From Combretum micranthum (taxonomy: Eukaryota > Streptophyta > Magnoliopsida > Myrtales > Combretaceae): DNA of 64,000 bases. Under the pieces are notes generated by a model. The model ran no database searches, was not told where the DNA came from, and worked only from the letters and a program-made list of their open reading frames with translations. This document shows positions 1 to 11,138 of this stretch, piece after piece; the first letter of the stretch is position 1, and each line of letters begins with the position of its first letter. Made by a program: the position numbers and the translations under genes. Where the stretch lies: positions 450,035 through 514,034 of the forward strand of contig JAMXBD010001039.1 of assembly GCA_024138025.1 (NCBI GenBank), in the 5' to 3' direction.

Positions 1-3000
1 TTAACATAGGCAGATCAAATATATGGGCAAAGCCCAATATCCTAACCTACACAAGTACAATTACAGTGTTGGCACCACCATGTAAAGTTGTTACTCCTCG
101 GATCGGATTAAATGACAAAAAGTATACTCAAGCAATAAATTAAATCATTTTTAAGTATTAGTTCATTTTGGGATGCCAATCCTAGCAACATGCAAGTAAC
201 TTGATTTTAAGCTTGCATTTTAACTAAAGTCCAAAGTAAATCTAATAATGGATATCAAGGCCTTATTATAATTAAGTACATTAGATGTAATTTAAGTAAG
301 TGACTTGATTTTAAGCTAATAGACCTAAACTGATTGAGGAAGCTCATATTCAACAAACTAAAATCATGTTAAAAAACCTATGTGATTTCTATGTAAGATT
401 CATTTCAATATATAATTTACTTAGCACTTGTAATTTGATTTTTTAAATTCTAATATTTCTAATATTCAACTAGTTATAATTTAATAAGAAATATATTATA
501 TACATTTAATTCATATATATTTTATATTTGCCTAGTTCAACATATATTCAACTTAATTAAGCTAGTTCACCAATTTTTAGGCCAGTTTCCATTACCAAAT
601 CTTTATTCAAACCTTGTTATAATGTATTTTACTTAATTCTAGTCAGGTTCAATCCATATGGACCAGTTTAATATTGATTTAAACTGTTTACATCAAATTT
701 GATTGGAAATAAGAGAATCACAGGATACCTAACCAATTCAAGCAAAATTAGGCCAATTTAATAAGGTTTTTGGTTCGATTCGGTTCATCATACTATAGTT
801 GATTTCCTTACCTTTCTAGCTGACAAACACTTGGGCTTAAATCGGCACAAATTCAATCCAGTTCAACTGCTGCAATTACTCCGGTTTAATGTGACATTTA
901 TCCCTTCCAGCTTTTGTATGTTTTAATAATGTTTGAATTTAATCAAATTTCCAACAATTGTTCTACATCTTATATGCATGTTAATTGCATAAATTCATAT
1001 AATTATTGTTTAAATCTAGTTCTACAATTTAACTAGTTAAATTAACACAATCTTTACATATAATTAAAAATCAAAACATCAACTAAAAGAATACCCAAAA
1101 TAGCCTAAGAACTACTATTTTTAATGGTGGAGGTTAGTTTGCTTGTATTTTGGGCTCTTTATTCTATTTTAATAAGTTCTTCCTACCAAAAAAATAAATA
1201 AATAAAAAATCTCAAAGTTGCTTTAAATCAACATATGTCAATTGCCACATCAAGACTATAACGTCATAAACTTAGTACATTATCAGCTGTCACGTGTCGT
1301 TACTAGAGATGGACATGCTAAGGCTCAAATCCTGCCAAACCACAATAAAATCAAAGATAACTCCAATATATCACATTAATTTAAGGTTTCATCAAATCCA
1401 TCAATGTCATTAATGAAAACATCTAAAATGCAGTTGGCATAAACCAAACGCCAACTTAAATCCAACTTACAAACATCATATAAAAAGTTTCATAACGTAA
1501 AAAAATCAAAATAAATGTATAAACTTCAAGAGTCTTAAATTTCTATTTATCTAGTAGTTAACTAGAAAGTCATCTCCATAATTGTCTTCCCCATAGTCCA
1601 TGTAAATGTCATACCTGATTGAATAGAAAACCACTGGATCATCACCTATTCTTGAAAAAGTAAAAAGGAATGAGTGCAAGACCCAATACGCCAAACCATA
1701 ACCACATGTGTATCAGAAAACAACATACATTCCACATGTAACACGGTAATATATGCAGCAATAACAATTTATTATCTTTTTTATTAGCTAAGCAATTAAC
1801 ATAGTTTAAAATCATTTGCAACGAACCGTAAATCTAGGGTAACTCATGACTCCATGATAAGCAAATAAATATATAGATACTTATATATATTAGTGTTGGG
1901 TACTCCCCAATACTCTAGGTGTTGTACTCGTACCACTACAACACTACCAAAATCCTTTTTGTGTACAACTACATTGAAGACAACGACACACATAAATCAT
2001 CAAGGTGTCGTCTTAGTAACACAAGTACTCCTGGTCTACTAAACCTAGATAAACACAAGCAACAAACAATTTAAAAGCTACATATTGTTAAATTTATTTG
2101 CGGTTTCTGAACCTACACTCATAAGCAACAACCAAGATTAGAACCTACTTGATACAATGCTCAGAATAGCTAACTCAACAAAATCACAATCACCTGATCA
2201 CATATAATAAATATTAACTAAAAACTTGATTTTAATAAGAAAAACATATTTCTAAGGTTATCTAGCCTCCTAAGCTATCAAGAATTATAGCTATTCTAGG
2301 TCTAAATATACCTTCCTACTTATGTTTAGGTATATTAGATGTTAAGCCATAGCTTTAGGTATTTAGGAAGGTCAAAACAAGGATGAAAGAAGGTTACAAC
2401 ATCCCTTTGTTAATTATGCCCGCTGTAGAGTGCATAAAAGACTCAAAAGAAAGAAAACACATTAAAATTCCATTGTCACGCCTGTTATAGGGGGCTTGAC
2501 AGCCATCACGATCTCTATCATAACCATAATCAGCTAAAGCTCGTGACTTCGGAGGAGATCACAACTGTGACCCTTGTTTGCTCCCTACTTCACTCTAAAA
2601 TACAAAAAACTCCACAAACATCCCCTTTCTTGATTTTAAACCAGAAAAAAAACCTCAAAAACATCTTATTTATGTATAAACATTATTGTAATCATATTAC
2701 TTGCAATCAAATGACTTTCTCCTCTTCTTTCTCAAAAACAACAACCTCAAGCAACCAAAGATTAGGGTTTTCTCTTGATTTTTCCATCAAATGTAAACAC
2801 CTCAACACTAGAAAGACAAATTAAGGAACAAAACCTCCTAGGTTTGATAAAGGACAAGGAAGAAAATAATTTACCTTGATCTCTTAGCCTCTTGTTTGTC
2901 CTTTAATAGAGGTTCTAGTTAAAGGGAGTTCTAGGGTTTAAGGATCATATATAACTTTTATAGATGTAAAGATACGTAGATTAGGTATGGACAAATATTA

Positions 3001-3837
3001 CTATATATTTTTATTGTGAAAGATTATTTTGTTCTCTCATAAAATAATATGTGACATTTTCTTGCTCTTCTTTATAAATTATTTTATTTTATATTACAAA
3101 AAAAATTTTCTTTGTAAACAAGAGGTATAATTTTGATTTTAAAAAGTATGTGACAAGCTATTTTGCGAATAAGATAATCAATACATTTTTGTTGATGAGA
3201 AAGGAAACAAGTTTATATATATATATATATATTCCAATTATCCTGATTTTTCCTAGTTTTGTGGAAATTTTTCATTTTTTTCTTTAACTTTATTTATATT
3301 TTCATTTTTAAATATATTCGGCCCAACCACATATATAATAATCCCAAAACGCAACAATCCTTCTTTCATGAATGATTTAGAATGATATTGATATATCTAA
3401 TTGATATGAATATATATTGTTACAATGTATATATAAAACAATAAAAAGTGAATATATAAATAGAGAAATAGATAATACAAAAATTCGGGTTTAACACATG
3501 TAAACTAACATTGTAAAAAGAAAAAAAAAAAAAAATACAAACTATAAAAATTTATTACCATATTACCAATACAAAATCATAAGTCATTAAAGAAAATTTT
3601 TTAAAGTATAAAAATTTCATTTATTAAGTACAATTTACATAATAACATTTAAAATCACATTTATTACATGCAATTTTATAATGGTAATTATATAGTTATT
3701 TTTACATAATTAGTATTTATGTGAATAAATTTTTTATGTATTGGTAATTAGCAATATATCTCCAAAAATTTATATAAAAAAGCCTAGATGGACCTATGAT
3801 GGGAAAAAAAAAAATACATGAAAAGCTATATAATAAA
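1..3837. other. AT-rich spacer with no recognisable gene
   Basis: No frame in this stretch gives a recognisable protein. The longest open frame (2543-2824, plus) is rich in K, N, S and T and looks like chance. There is a TATA-like CTATAAAAGT on the minus strand near 2953-2966, followed in that orientation by pyrimidine-rich DNA, so part of 1.3-3.0 kb could be an old LTR on the minus strand. I could not find a partner repeat to prove it. A (TA)n run lies at 3213-3232, and poly-A tracts occur near 3517-3535. Confidence 0.5.
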
Positions 3838-4040
3838 TGTAAAAAAAAAAAAAAAAAATTCACGAAAGAGAAAAAGAAGAAGAAAATATTTTTCTTCCTC
3901 TTTGTGGTATATGTTTTCTTCTATGATTACAAGTCTAATTATAATATACAAAGAAGGATAAGATAAGGATAAACTACAACAACTTGATAACTTTCAAGAT
4001 ATAAAGATAAAGACAAATAAAATGAAAATAACCGACCAAG
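3838..4040 (-). repeat. 3' LTR (left copy) of the minus-strand copia element, degenerate
   Basis: This segment aligns with 11447-11648, the LTR beside the copia PBS. Both begin TGTAAA plus an A-run, continue with purine-rich GAGAAAAA and AAGAAGAAG blocks, and share TATGTTTTCT, TCAAGTCTAATTATA and TACAAAGAAG before an AAAGATAAAGA block. The outer right edge is uncertain because the last 20 bases have diverged. No target duplication with the right LTR was found. The copia gag remnants lie between the two LTRs, which supports the assignment. Confidence 0.55.
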
Positions 4041-4112
4041 AAGGGAAAGTTGGTGACAAAGACTATGAAACCGTTTGATGGGCAATCACTTGGTAAATAT
4101 GTTTGCCAATCA

Positions 4113-4190
4113 TGTTAGCAAGATTATTTCTCATATGATCTATCTTTATCTTTATGTTTTGTAAAGTTATCATGTTCTTGTCGTGTTAGG
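4113..4190 (+). repeat. Inverted fragment of the same copia LTR
   Basis: The reverse complement of this stretch matches the 5'-terminal part of the copia LTR at about 11585-11648 (shared blocks GATAACTTTACAAAA, AAGATAAAGATAGATCATA and a CTAAC end). It begins TGTTAGCAAGATTATTT and so reads as an LTR start in plus orientation. It faces the degenerate LTR at 3838-4040, so the two could pair as a hairpin. It may be a separate insertion or a local inversion. Confidence 0.5.
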
Positions 4191-4789
4191 AAACGATAAA
4201 GTGGAGATAATGAAGAATAGTTACCTAGAAAAGTTGGACAGAAACTGATATATTACCATTGTGTCATCTAAAGATCCTATCTTGAAGGAAATAAGCTAAC
4301 TCGAACTATCTTTGGTGGTGAGCTAGGCTAGTTTTTAGCTAAATTCCTTTATTTAAGCCTCAAACGGCCATTTTTAGTATTTTTACTAGGTTTTATTTTT
4401 CTTATTAATTTTTATAGGAGTGTTGATTTTGCACGCCATCTGTGGTGTTAGTTTGTCTTTTCATATGCTTTGTTTTAAGACCTTTTTTTTTTTTTTTCAA
4501 TTTCGGTTCTATTTTTTACAGTTTTTAAGCTAGTCTACACATTATATTATACCCTAAGGCAAATAGACAATCGCTTATCATTTTTTTTAGTAAAATTTTA
4601 AAGTTGTCATTGCTCTTTTCCCAAATTTTGAATTCATCATAGAATTTCAATTTTTGATGCCATTAGCCTAAGTATTTCTAAAATCAATAGGCTTTTGAAA
4701 AACTCATGCTGATATTCTTACACAAATCAACGGTTTGTGATAAGCCCTAATTTACCATTGCGTCAGGAAACCAAGTGTTTAGAGGAGGC
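4191..4789. other. Spacer with a dispersed retroelement-leader repeat (about 4320-4460)
   Basis: The reverse complement of 30290-30440 is similar to 4320-4460. Shared features are CAAATTCCTT or TAAATTCCTT, a TTTTTA/GTATTTTTA stretch, and GCCATCTGTGG near 4436-4447. The last block resembles the conserved leader just inside the LTR of some plant gypsy elements. Neither copy codes for protein. The rest is AT-rich with a T-run at 4483-4497. Confidence 0.4.
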
Positions 4790-5417
4790 TAGAATCCTAG
4801 GATGCACAGCATGGATGGATGGATCATGTTGGCCATTATGAAAACCTGTGTGACATGTAAGATTAGCTTGAGTTGGAAAACAATGATTGTTCTACTATCT
4901 TGGTGCATATTGATGATGACAATTTACTGCAGTATGGTTATGATAACCACAAATTTGACACTTCCTTTTATTGGAGTGAAAAATAGGAGATAAAAAAGAC
5001 CCTTGAGGATGGGTGGCATAGTGTTGGTTGAGTTTTGATTCTGAGAACCATGTATGAGATGAGTAGAAGGTAACTCATCATAACTTTGAAGTAAAATCTC
5101 ATGAGAAAGAAGTTGACCATATAGTTTAGAGAAAGGAACAGGCTCTTAAATTCAAATTGGAGATGATGAGATGAAAATCTGATCACGATAAACAGTGTCA
5201 TTAAATTCAGCATCATTAAGGAGACAACATGTAGCAGCTAAATCATCAACTAATGCTTTTTCTTTGTAAAGATATTGGGTGATATTCATATCATTTATCT
5301 TGAGTTCTTGTGGGTAGCGTGAAGTTGTAACTGGTGGTTTAGGAAATAGACTCGAAAGCACTATCTAGTGCCTTTCATGCTGACTACGTAAATTTGGCTC
5401 CTATATTATAGGGATAG
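4790..5417 (-). pseudogene. Ty1/copia gag remnant, downstream half, with CCHC knuckle
   Basis: Read on the minus strand this is the second half of a copia-type Gag (UBN2 family), the nucleocapsid-like protein that packages element RNA. The motif NDMNITQYLYKEKALVDDLA lies near 5235-5300, and a Leu/Ser-rich LLSHE-like stretch follows in another frame. A canonical CX2CX4HX4C zinc knuckle is intact at 4919-4960 (CQICGYHNHTAVNC). Frames change at least twice and stops intervene, so it cannot make a protein as written. The upstream half lies at 11139-11430, displaced by the chromovirus. No copia pol was found downstream on this side, so the element is a gag-only remnant. Confidence 0.75.
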
Positions 5418-5993
5418 TGCAATGCGGAAGTGTGAAATAAAATTGCAAAAGGAATCCGAATTCGGATGAAGCTCGAATTCAAGCTGAACGAATGATAACA
5501 ATACTCAGATCCAGTATTGGAGCAAATGTTTTTGTATTTTCTGTATATCCTTTGTTTCCATGTAATACATATTTATAGATGAAGTATGCTCCTTAACTAT
5601 GTAAATACAGAAGGAAATTGAAATAACAGAAAAACAGAAAGAATGAGAATCAAATCTGTAGCATGTGCAACGTAAAACAGTTACAACCAATTCTGTTAAG
5701 AGGGTAGATGGCCTTCATTAATACTGAGTCCACTGGACTAGTCTGTTTCTTCTTACCCAGTCCTCTTTTACTTTATATTAGGCCCGTCTTCTATACAACT
5801 GAGCCCAGCCCAAGGTGTACCGTACAAACCCGGCTCATCATTGTTCTTTCCTGGTTGTCTCTCTTCTACATTCACTTCCACGCAACCCTTATTCCACTCA
5901 CTAACTCTCTGACAGCCATTGTCTTTTTCCACTTCCATAACTTCGTGACACAGAAACCCTAGAAATTTGTTGTCTTGCTTTTCCCCGGTGACA
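5418..5993 (-). repeat. 3' LTR of the chromovirus
   Basis: This copy is direct and colinear with 10563-11138, with the same length and no indels seen. On the minus strand it starts TGTCACCGGGG right after the polypurine tract and ends CGCATTGCA. It carries the last ~75 codons of the element's pol frame, which stops at 5768. In an LTR of this type transcription normally ends here. Confidence 0.93.
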
Positions 5994-6388
5994 ATCCCTT
6001 CCCCATTAAAATCCCTTGTCCACAAGGGACACTAAGGAAACCGAAGCTGCAACTCGCTGAAGAACTCCCAAGTGTCTTCGGACGGTGATAGATCCTTCCA
6101 CGAGATAAGTAACATCGTTTCTGCCTTGTTATGTCTTTTCACCATTTTCCTATCCAAAATAGCAATTGGTTCTAACAATGGATCCTCTTGTGTTGTAGGC
6201 AAAGGAGAGGCGGTGGCTGGAAGAGGTCCATGATAGGGTTTCAGCTGTGATACATGAAAGGTGTGGTGAATGCTTGCTTCGGGAGGAAGATCGAGTTGGT
6301 AAGCTACTTTCCCTTTTCAATCTTTTATCTTATAGGGTCTATAGTACCTCTGGCTTAGTTTTTGGTTCTGTGCATGCTTGAGAGTCCT
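5768..6388 (-). pseudogene. Pol C-terminus with chromodomain, running into the LTR
   Basis: After the integrase core, minus-strand frames give ILDRKMV near 6150 and then MLLISWKDLSPSEDTWEFF near 6065-6115. This is the chromodomain core with its conserved Trp residues. Chromodomains guide integration to chromatin marks. The frame meets stops just after LQPYR (about 6389) and again after a QLRFP motif near 6030. A further open stretch from 6025 to 5768 reads through the polypurine tract into the LTR (FNGEGIVTGEKQDN) and ends inside it. The matching stretch in the other LTR (10913-11138) is also open. Confidence 0.72.
5994..6004 (-). promoter_or_regulatory. Polypurine tract of the chromovirus
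   Basis: On the minus strand the sequence directly before the 3' LTR is GGGGAAGGGAT. A purine run at this spot primes plus-strand DNA synthesis during reverse transcription. Here it is also in frame with the pol C-terminus and would encode Gly-Glu-Gly within FNGEGIVTG. Confidence 0.85.
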
Positions 6389-7609
6389 CTATCTGTATGG
6401 TTGCAACTTCAGTAAAACATAATCTCCGATGTTGAACTCTCTGTCAATTCGTCGTTTGTCACTCATAAGCTTCATTCTGTGTTGTGCTCTGGTGAGATGA
6501 AACGTGAGAGTCTTGAGCATGTCTTCCCTAGTCTTAAGCATGCTGTCCACTGTAGCGTTTCGAGCATCTCTAGGAACATAAGGGAGATACAGAGGGGGAG
6601 GGTGGCCATACAGTATCTGGAAGGGAGTGTGCTTGGAGCTGGTATGGTAATTCGTATTGTACCACCACTCAGCCAAAGGAATGAAGTGACTCCATCTGCT
6701 AGGAAACTCCCCTGTCATGCATTGGAGATATGTTTCCAGGCACTTAGTTACCACTTCTGATTGACCATCAGTTTGGGGATGGTAGGAAGTGGATAGGTTG
6801 AGAGTTACACCCTGCAAACTTAGGAACTCCTTCCAAAAAGAGCTCACAAATATTGGGTCTCGATCGCTGGTAATGGTCTCTGGCATACCATGCAGCTTGT
6901 AAACTTGTTCCAAGTATAGATGAGCTACCTACAGGGCTGTATAGGGGTGAGAGAGTGTCAACAAATGAGCATACTTACTTAATCTGTCCACTACCACCAA
7001 TATAACTTCTTTCCCGTTTGACCTTGGTAATCCTTCATTGAAGTCCATAGTTACTTCCTGCCAACACTCAGTAGGGTCTAGTAAAGATTGTAGAAGTCCA
7101 GGATAAGCCACATTCTCAAACTTATACTTTTGACATATTTCACAGCACCTCACATATTGCCTAATGATTCGTTCAAGTTTAGGCCAATAGAATACTGAGG
7201 AAATCCTCTTATAAGTGGCTTGTGAACCTGAGTGTCCTCCTAGCACTCCTCCATGGTACAATTCCAGCAGTTTCTTCCTTACTTCCTCTGAAGGTCCAAC
7301 TACTATTCGACCCTTCCTTCTCAATACTCCTTGATCAAAGTTGAAATTTTTAACCAACTTTCCTTCCTTAAGCTGTTCAATCAGCTTGGTGTACCCGAAT
7401 GGTAAATGCCAATTTGCTTTGATTTCCTCCATCATTTCAGGAATAGTAGCCTGAATTGATAGTTGATTTAATTGAGTTCCTCCACATCTGGATAAAGCAT
7501 CTACTGCTTTGTTAGTCCTTCCACTTTTGAACTCTATTAAATAATCCAAACCTAATAATTTGGTAAGCCATTTTTGTTGACTGAGAGTCACCAACCTTTG
7601 CTCCAGCAA
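6389..7609 (-). pseudogene. Integrase of the chromovirus
   Basis: This encodes the enzyme that inserts element DNA into the genome. The N-terminal HHCC zinc module is visible around 7100-7260 (HSGSQATYKR ... CCEICQKY). The catalytic triad is present: Asp in VTMDFNEGLP (about 7050), Asp in TSDRDPIF (about 6860) and Glu in HPQTDGQSEVV (about 6760). One in-frame amber codon near 6929 splits the protein between PYTAL and VAHLYLEQVY. Both halves are in the same frame, so a single substitution accounts for the break. GPY/F-like basic sequence ends the core before the chromodomain. All three catalytic acidic residues are retained. Confidence 0.9.
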
Positions 7610-7830
7610 TTATTTAAGACTCTGATGGTCTGTTTTAATCACGAATTGTCTTCCCAGCAAGTAATGTCGCCATTTGTCAATGGCATACACCAAGGCCAAT
7701 AACTCCTTGTCATAGACTGACATACCCTTATGTTTTGGGGCAAGGGATTTGTTGATATAGGCCACTGGATGGTTATCTTGCATCAATACTGCCCTAATTC
7801 CATCACCACCGGCATCGGTTTCAATAGTAA
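7610..7830 (-). pseudogene. RNase H region of the chromovirus
   Basis: In the minus-strand frame after the RT frameshift, ETDAGGDGI (near 7800-7825) and LLALVYAIDKW and VIKTDHQSLK (near 7630-7690) match the RNase H domain. That domain degrades the RNA strand of the RNA-DNA hybrid. A TAA stop follows DHQSLK at about 7613, and integrase-linked sequence (LLEQRLVTL) continues in frame. The domain is short and has no start codon because it is an internal piece of pol. Confidence 0.75.
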
Positions 7831-8783
7831 ATTTTTGCTATAATCTGGAAAACTTAGGACAAGAGAAGTGGTCATTGCATTTTTCAGTTTATCAAATGCC
7901 TTTTGAGCATCTATATTCCAGCAGAACTGATCTTTGCGTAGCAAATTAGTAAGTGGTTTAGCAATGATACCAAATCCCTGTATAAACCTCCTATAGTAAC
8001 CAACTAACCCCAGGAAACCTCTTAGCTGTTTGACATTAGTAGGAGCGGGCCATTTGATAATAGCTTCTATCTTTTTAGGGTCGGTTGCAACCCCTTGATT
8101 AGAAATGATGTGACCAAGGTAATCTATTTGTCCTACCCCAAAGACACATTTGGTCCTTTTTAGGTATAATTTTTCTGTCTGCAATATCTCAAATACTACC
8201 CTCAAATGTACCTTGTGTTGATCCAAGCTAAGGCTATAAATCAAGATTTCATCAAAGAAAACTAGGACAAACTTTCTCAAATAGGGTCTAAACAGGTTAT
8301 TCATACGTCCTTGGAAGGTAGATGGAGCATTAGTCAACCCGAAGGGCATGACTAGGAACTTATAGTGCCCATCATGTGTTCTAAATGCTGTTTTATAAAC
8401 GTCGTTAGGGTGCATCAAAATCTGGTGATACCCTGAGCGTAAATCCAATTTGCTAAAACAGTTAGCTCCATGAAACTCATCGAACAGATCCTCAATGATA
8501 GGATTTGGAAACTTGTCTTTTATAGTTAACTTGTTTAGATCCCTATAATCTACACACATGCGCCATGTATTGTCTTTTTTTTAACCAACACCACAGGAGA
8601 AGCAAAAGGACTGTGACTAGGACGTATTATCCCACTCAACAACATTTCCTTAATCATATCCTCCAGAACTGTCTTTTGAATTGAGGAGTGGCGATATGGT
8701 CTAAGATTAACAGGTGTTGTTTCATTGTAAATGGATCCTATGATTGCAAGATCTATTAGGAGGTAATGCAGTAGGTTCCTCAA
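7831..8783 (-). pseudogene. Reverse transcriptase of the chromovirus, altered active site
   Basis: The RT core reads [51 protein letters not shown] and then [12 protein letters not shown]. The [YF]xDD catalytic box is FFDE (8248-8259), so the second Asp is Glu. A one-base contraction in an A-run (8 As at about 8575-8582) shifts frame between VKKK and [10 protein letters not shown]. Another shift near 7833-7840, one T short in a T-run, separates RT from RNase H. The N-terminal part (LRPYRHSSIQKTVLEDMIKE) lies at 8700-8760. Confidence 0.9.
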
Positions 8784-9213
8784 ATAGATCAGTAAATTCT
8801 TCCAACAGTTTGGTTAAATCAGGATGTGTACTTGACTCAACCAATGGATCCATAACAGTTACAGAGTTACTAACAACCCAGCATTGTACATTTAGTGCAG
8901 GACTATGAGTTGATAACATAGAGGAAATGATATTGTCAGATACAGGAGTAATTACCTCATTATGACCATGAAGTGTACAATTCGATCCATGCCATTGGAA
9001 CTCCATCTTCATTAGATTGAAGTTCCATTGTACTGTACCCAAGGAGACCAACCAGGGCATTCCCAAAATCAAGTCATATGCAGTTAAAGGAAGCACATAA
9101 ATATCTGAGTGGAATTGCACTCCTTCCATCCACCAACTAAAGTGCTTAACCATAGAGTAACTGTAAATTTTGGCTCCATTAGCCAAATTAACAGCTAGTG
9201 GTTCAACAGGAAT
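8722..9213 (-). pseudogene. Protease-to-RT linker of the chromovirus
   Basis: This frame continues gag-protease after an in-frame amber codon at 9214-9216. MANGAKIYSY and YDLILGMPWL are the C-terminal half of the retropepsin fold, with the hydrophobic ILGMPWL flap-helix motif. It ends TALPPNRSCNHRIHL and then stops. The RT N-terminus follows in another frame, equivalent to a 1-base insertion or 2-base deletion near 8722-8728. Confidence 0.82.
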
Positions 9214-10526
9214 CTACTCACAATTCAAGTGATTGGCTAGCTCATCATCTATAAAATTAGATGAGCTGCCCCTATCAATTAATATGCTCAATTTTTTCCT
9301 CTTGAAGTACCTTTTCACACACATACTGTGTGCTACATTGTTAGTATCTTCCCCTAATGCGCATAGGGTTAAAGAGGCTAGATCTTCCTCCAACTTGTTC
9401 ATCTCCTCTGCCTCCGAATTTTCCTCACCTTCCTCCTTACTCACCACTAATAGATTTATCCTTTTGTTTTTGCACCGATGACCTGGACCAAAGGCTTTAT
9501 CACACCAGAAGCATTGCTTTTTCCTTCTCTTCTCCTCCAATTCCTCAGGAGAGAACCTCCAAAAATTCCTGGCAGTGTTGGGGTTTTGGTTAGGAATTTT
9601 AGGTTGGGAATTAATGGTCTGTGAAATGGGTGTAGTGTTTCGATTGGTGTATGTTGGTGGTGTGTTTGGAATCGTGGTGGAATATTTCGGGTAGGTATAG
9701 TTAGTGGTAAGTTTCTGGTGTTTTTGGCTAGTTTTAGTGGTAGAGTTTGTGGCATCTTGAAGCTTGGCTAGTGTATAGGCTGGGGACAATGAGTTAGGTT
9801 GAAACATTCGGATAGGGAACTGTATTTCAGGGCGTAATCCACTGAGGAAGCAGCTGATTAGTTGTGGTTCAGTTAATTGGTTCTGGGCAGAGAGATGTGT
9901 GAACTGGTCAAGGTATTCTTGTAATGAATCTGTTTGTTGAAGTTCCTTAAGTTCAGCCATGGGGTCTTCATAGGCTCGCTCATTAAATCTTGCCTGCAAT
10001 GCTTTGGTTAATTCTTCCCAAGTAATTGGATTCGTTTCTGTCCTCAGTTTTGCATAAGAAACATACCAATCATAAGGCTTTTCATCCAAGTGCATGATAG
10101 CCACCTTTGCCTTAAGATGATTGGGTGTCTCATCCAACATAAAAAATTGTTCAGCCTTAACTATCCAACTCTTAATGTTCTCTCCATTAAAAGTGGGAAA
10201 TTCAATTTTGGTACTCCTCATGGGTAGCTGGTAACCACTAACAACCATGCTACTGCCAGGTAACCCACCACTAGTCACATTTTCTGCTGTCATATTACCA
10301 TCGTTATTTTATGTGCACTAGATAATGTTTCCATTACTATGGGTTTTCCTTTGAGCTGAGTTTTGAGTTCATCTATTACCTTCGATTGCTGCTCCAACGT
10401 GGTTTGCTGTTGTTGCAGGGTATCGGAAAATAGTTTGATCCAGCTGTCCTGTTTTTCGGTCTACTCCTTCAACAAGTTCTTCATCATCTCCTCGATCTTC
10501 TTAAATTCCCGAGTACCCTCTGCCAT
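9214..10526 (-). pseudogene. Gag and N-terminal protease of the chromovirus
   Basis: The likely start is the ATG at 10526-10524 (MAEGTREFKKIEEMM), followed by a Gln-rich coiled-coil-like stretch. It is broken by an amber codon and a frameshift before the main open frame starting at 10293. That 359-residue frame has the capsid-like region (FNGENIKSWIVKAEQFF, YDWY, ITWEEL, LQEYLDQF), a Thr/Pro/Asn-rich linker, and a chromovirus-type knuckle CFWCDKAFGPGHRC. The retropepsin begins at KLSILIDRGSS. The catalytic D[ST]G triad is DRG (9268-9276), which should abolish proteolysis. The frame ends at an amber codon inside protease, so this is a lesion and not a gag-pol boundary. Confidence 0.9.
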
Positions 10527-10548
10527 GATTGATAGCTCCTACAGCAGA

Positions 10549-10560
10549 GCTCTGATACCA
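10549..10560 (-). promoter_or_regulatory. Primer-binding site of the chromovirus
   Basis: The minus strand reads TGGTATCAGAGC two bases inside the 5' LTR. This is the usual complement to the 3' end of plant initiator tRNA-Met, which primes minus-strand DNA synthesis. Confidence 0.95.
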
Positions 10561-10562
10561 CT

Positions 10563-11138
10563 TGCAATGCGGAAGTGTGAAATAAAATTGGAAAAGGAAT
10601 CTGAATTCGGATGAAGCTCGAATTCAAGCTAAATGAATGATAACAATACTCAGATCCAGTATTGGAGCAAATGTTTTTGTATTTTCTATATATCCTTTGT
10701 TTCCATGTAATACATATTTATAGATGAAGTATGCTCCTTAACTATGTAAATACAGAAGGAAATTGAAATAACAGAAAAACAGAAAAAATGAGAATCAAAT
10801 CTGTAGCATGTGCAACGTAAAACAGTTACAACCAATTCTGTTAAGAGGGTGGATGGGCTTCATTAATACTGAGTCCACTGGACTAGTCCGTTTCTTCTTA
10901 CCCAGTCCTCTTTTACTTCATATTAGGCCCGTCTTCTATACAACTGAGCCCAGCCCAAGGTGCACCATACAAACCCAGCTCATCATTGTTCTTTCCCGGT
11001 TGTCCCTCTTCCTCATTCACTTCCACGCAACCCTTATTCCACTCATTAACTCTCTGACAGCCATTGTCTTTTTCCACTTCCATAACTTCGTGACACAGAA
11101 ACCCTAGAAATTCGTTGTCTTGCTTTTCCCCAGTGACA
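10563..11138 (-). repeat. 5' LTR of the chromovirus
   Basis: It has the same 576-bp length as the left copy, with TG...CA ends in plus reading. It lies directly next to the PBS, so it is the 5' LTR of the minus-strand element. An AT-rich core (10678-10745) with TATATCC and TATTTATAGATG may hold the core promoter. On the minus strand it keeps the same pol-tail frame as the 3' LTR, differing at about seven residues. Confidence 0.93.

Larger units (their letters stand above)
5418..11138 (-). mobile_element. Complete but decayed Ty3/gypsy chromovirus
   Basis: This is a 5.7-kb minus-strand element. It has two 576-bp LTRs bounded by TG and CA, a tRNA-Met PBS, a polypurine tract, and gag-protease-RT-RNase H-integrase-chromodomain in gypsy order. 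Flanking 5-mers GATAG (5413-5417) and AATAG (11139-11143) form a target duplication with one mismatch. Outside it, copia gag coding resumes on both sides. Hand counting gives about 20 differences between the LTRs (near 3.5%), implying a fairly young insertion. The C-terminal chromodomain places it among chromoviruses. I do not resolve the clade. Stops and frameshifts in gag and pol make it non-autonomous as written. Confidence 0.93.

Noticed and set aside
5708..5962. Plus-strand open frame in the chromovirus LTR, repeated at 10808-11107
   Set aside because: It is the antisense shadow of the pol-tail frame in both LTRs. Its duplication comes from the LTR pair.
9211..9219. Amber codon as programmed gag-pol readthrough
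   Set aside because: It falls inside the protease domain, after the active site, and other stops and shifts surround it. A single mutation is simpler.
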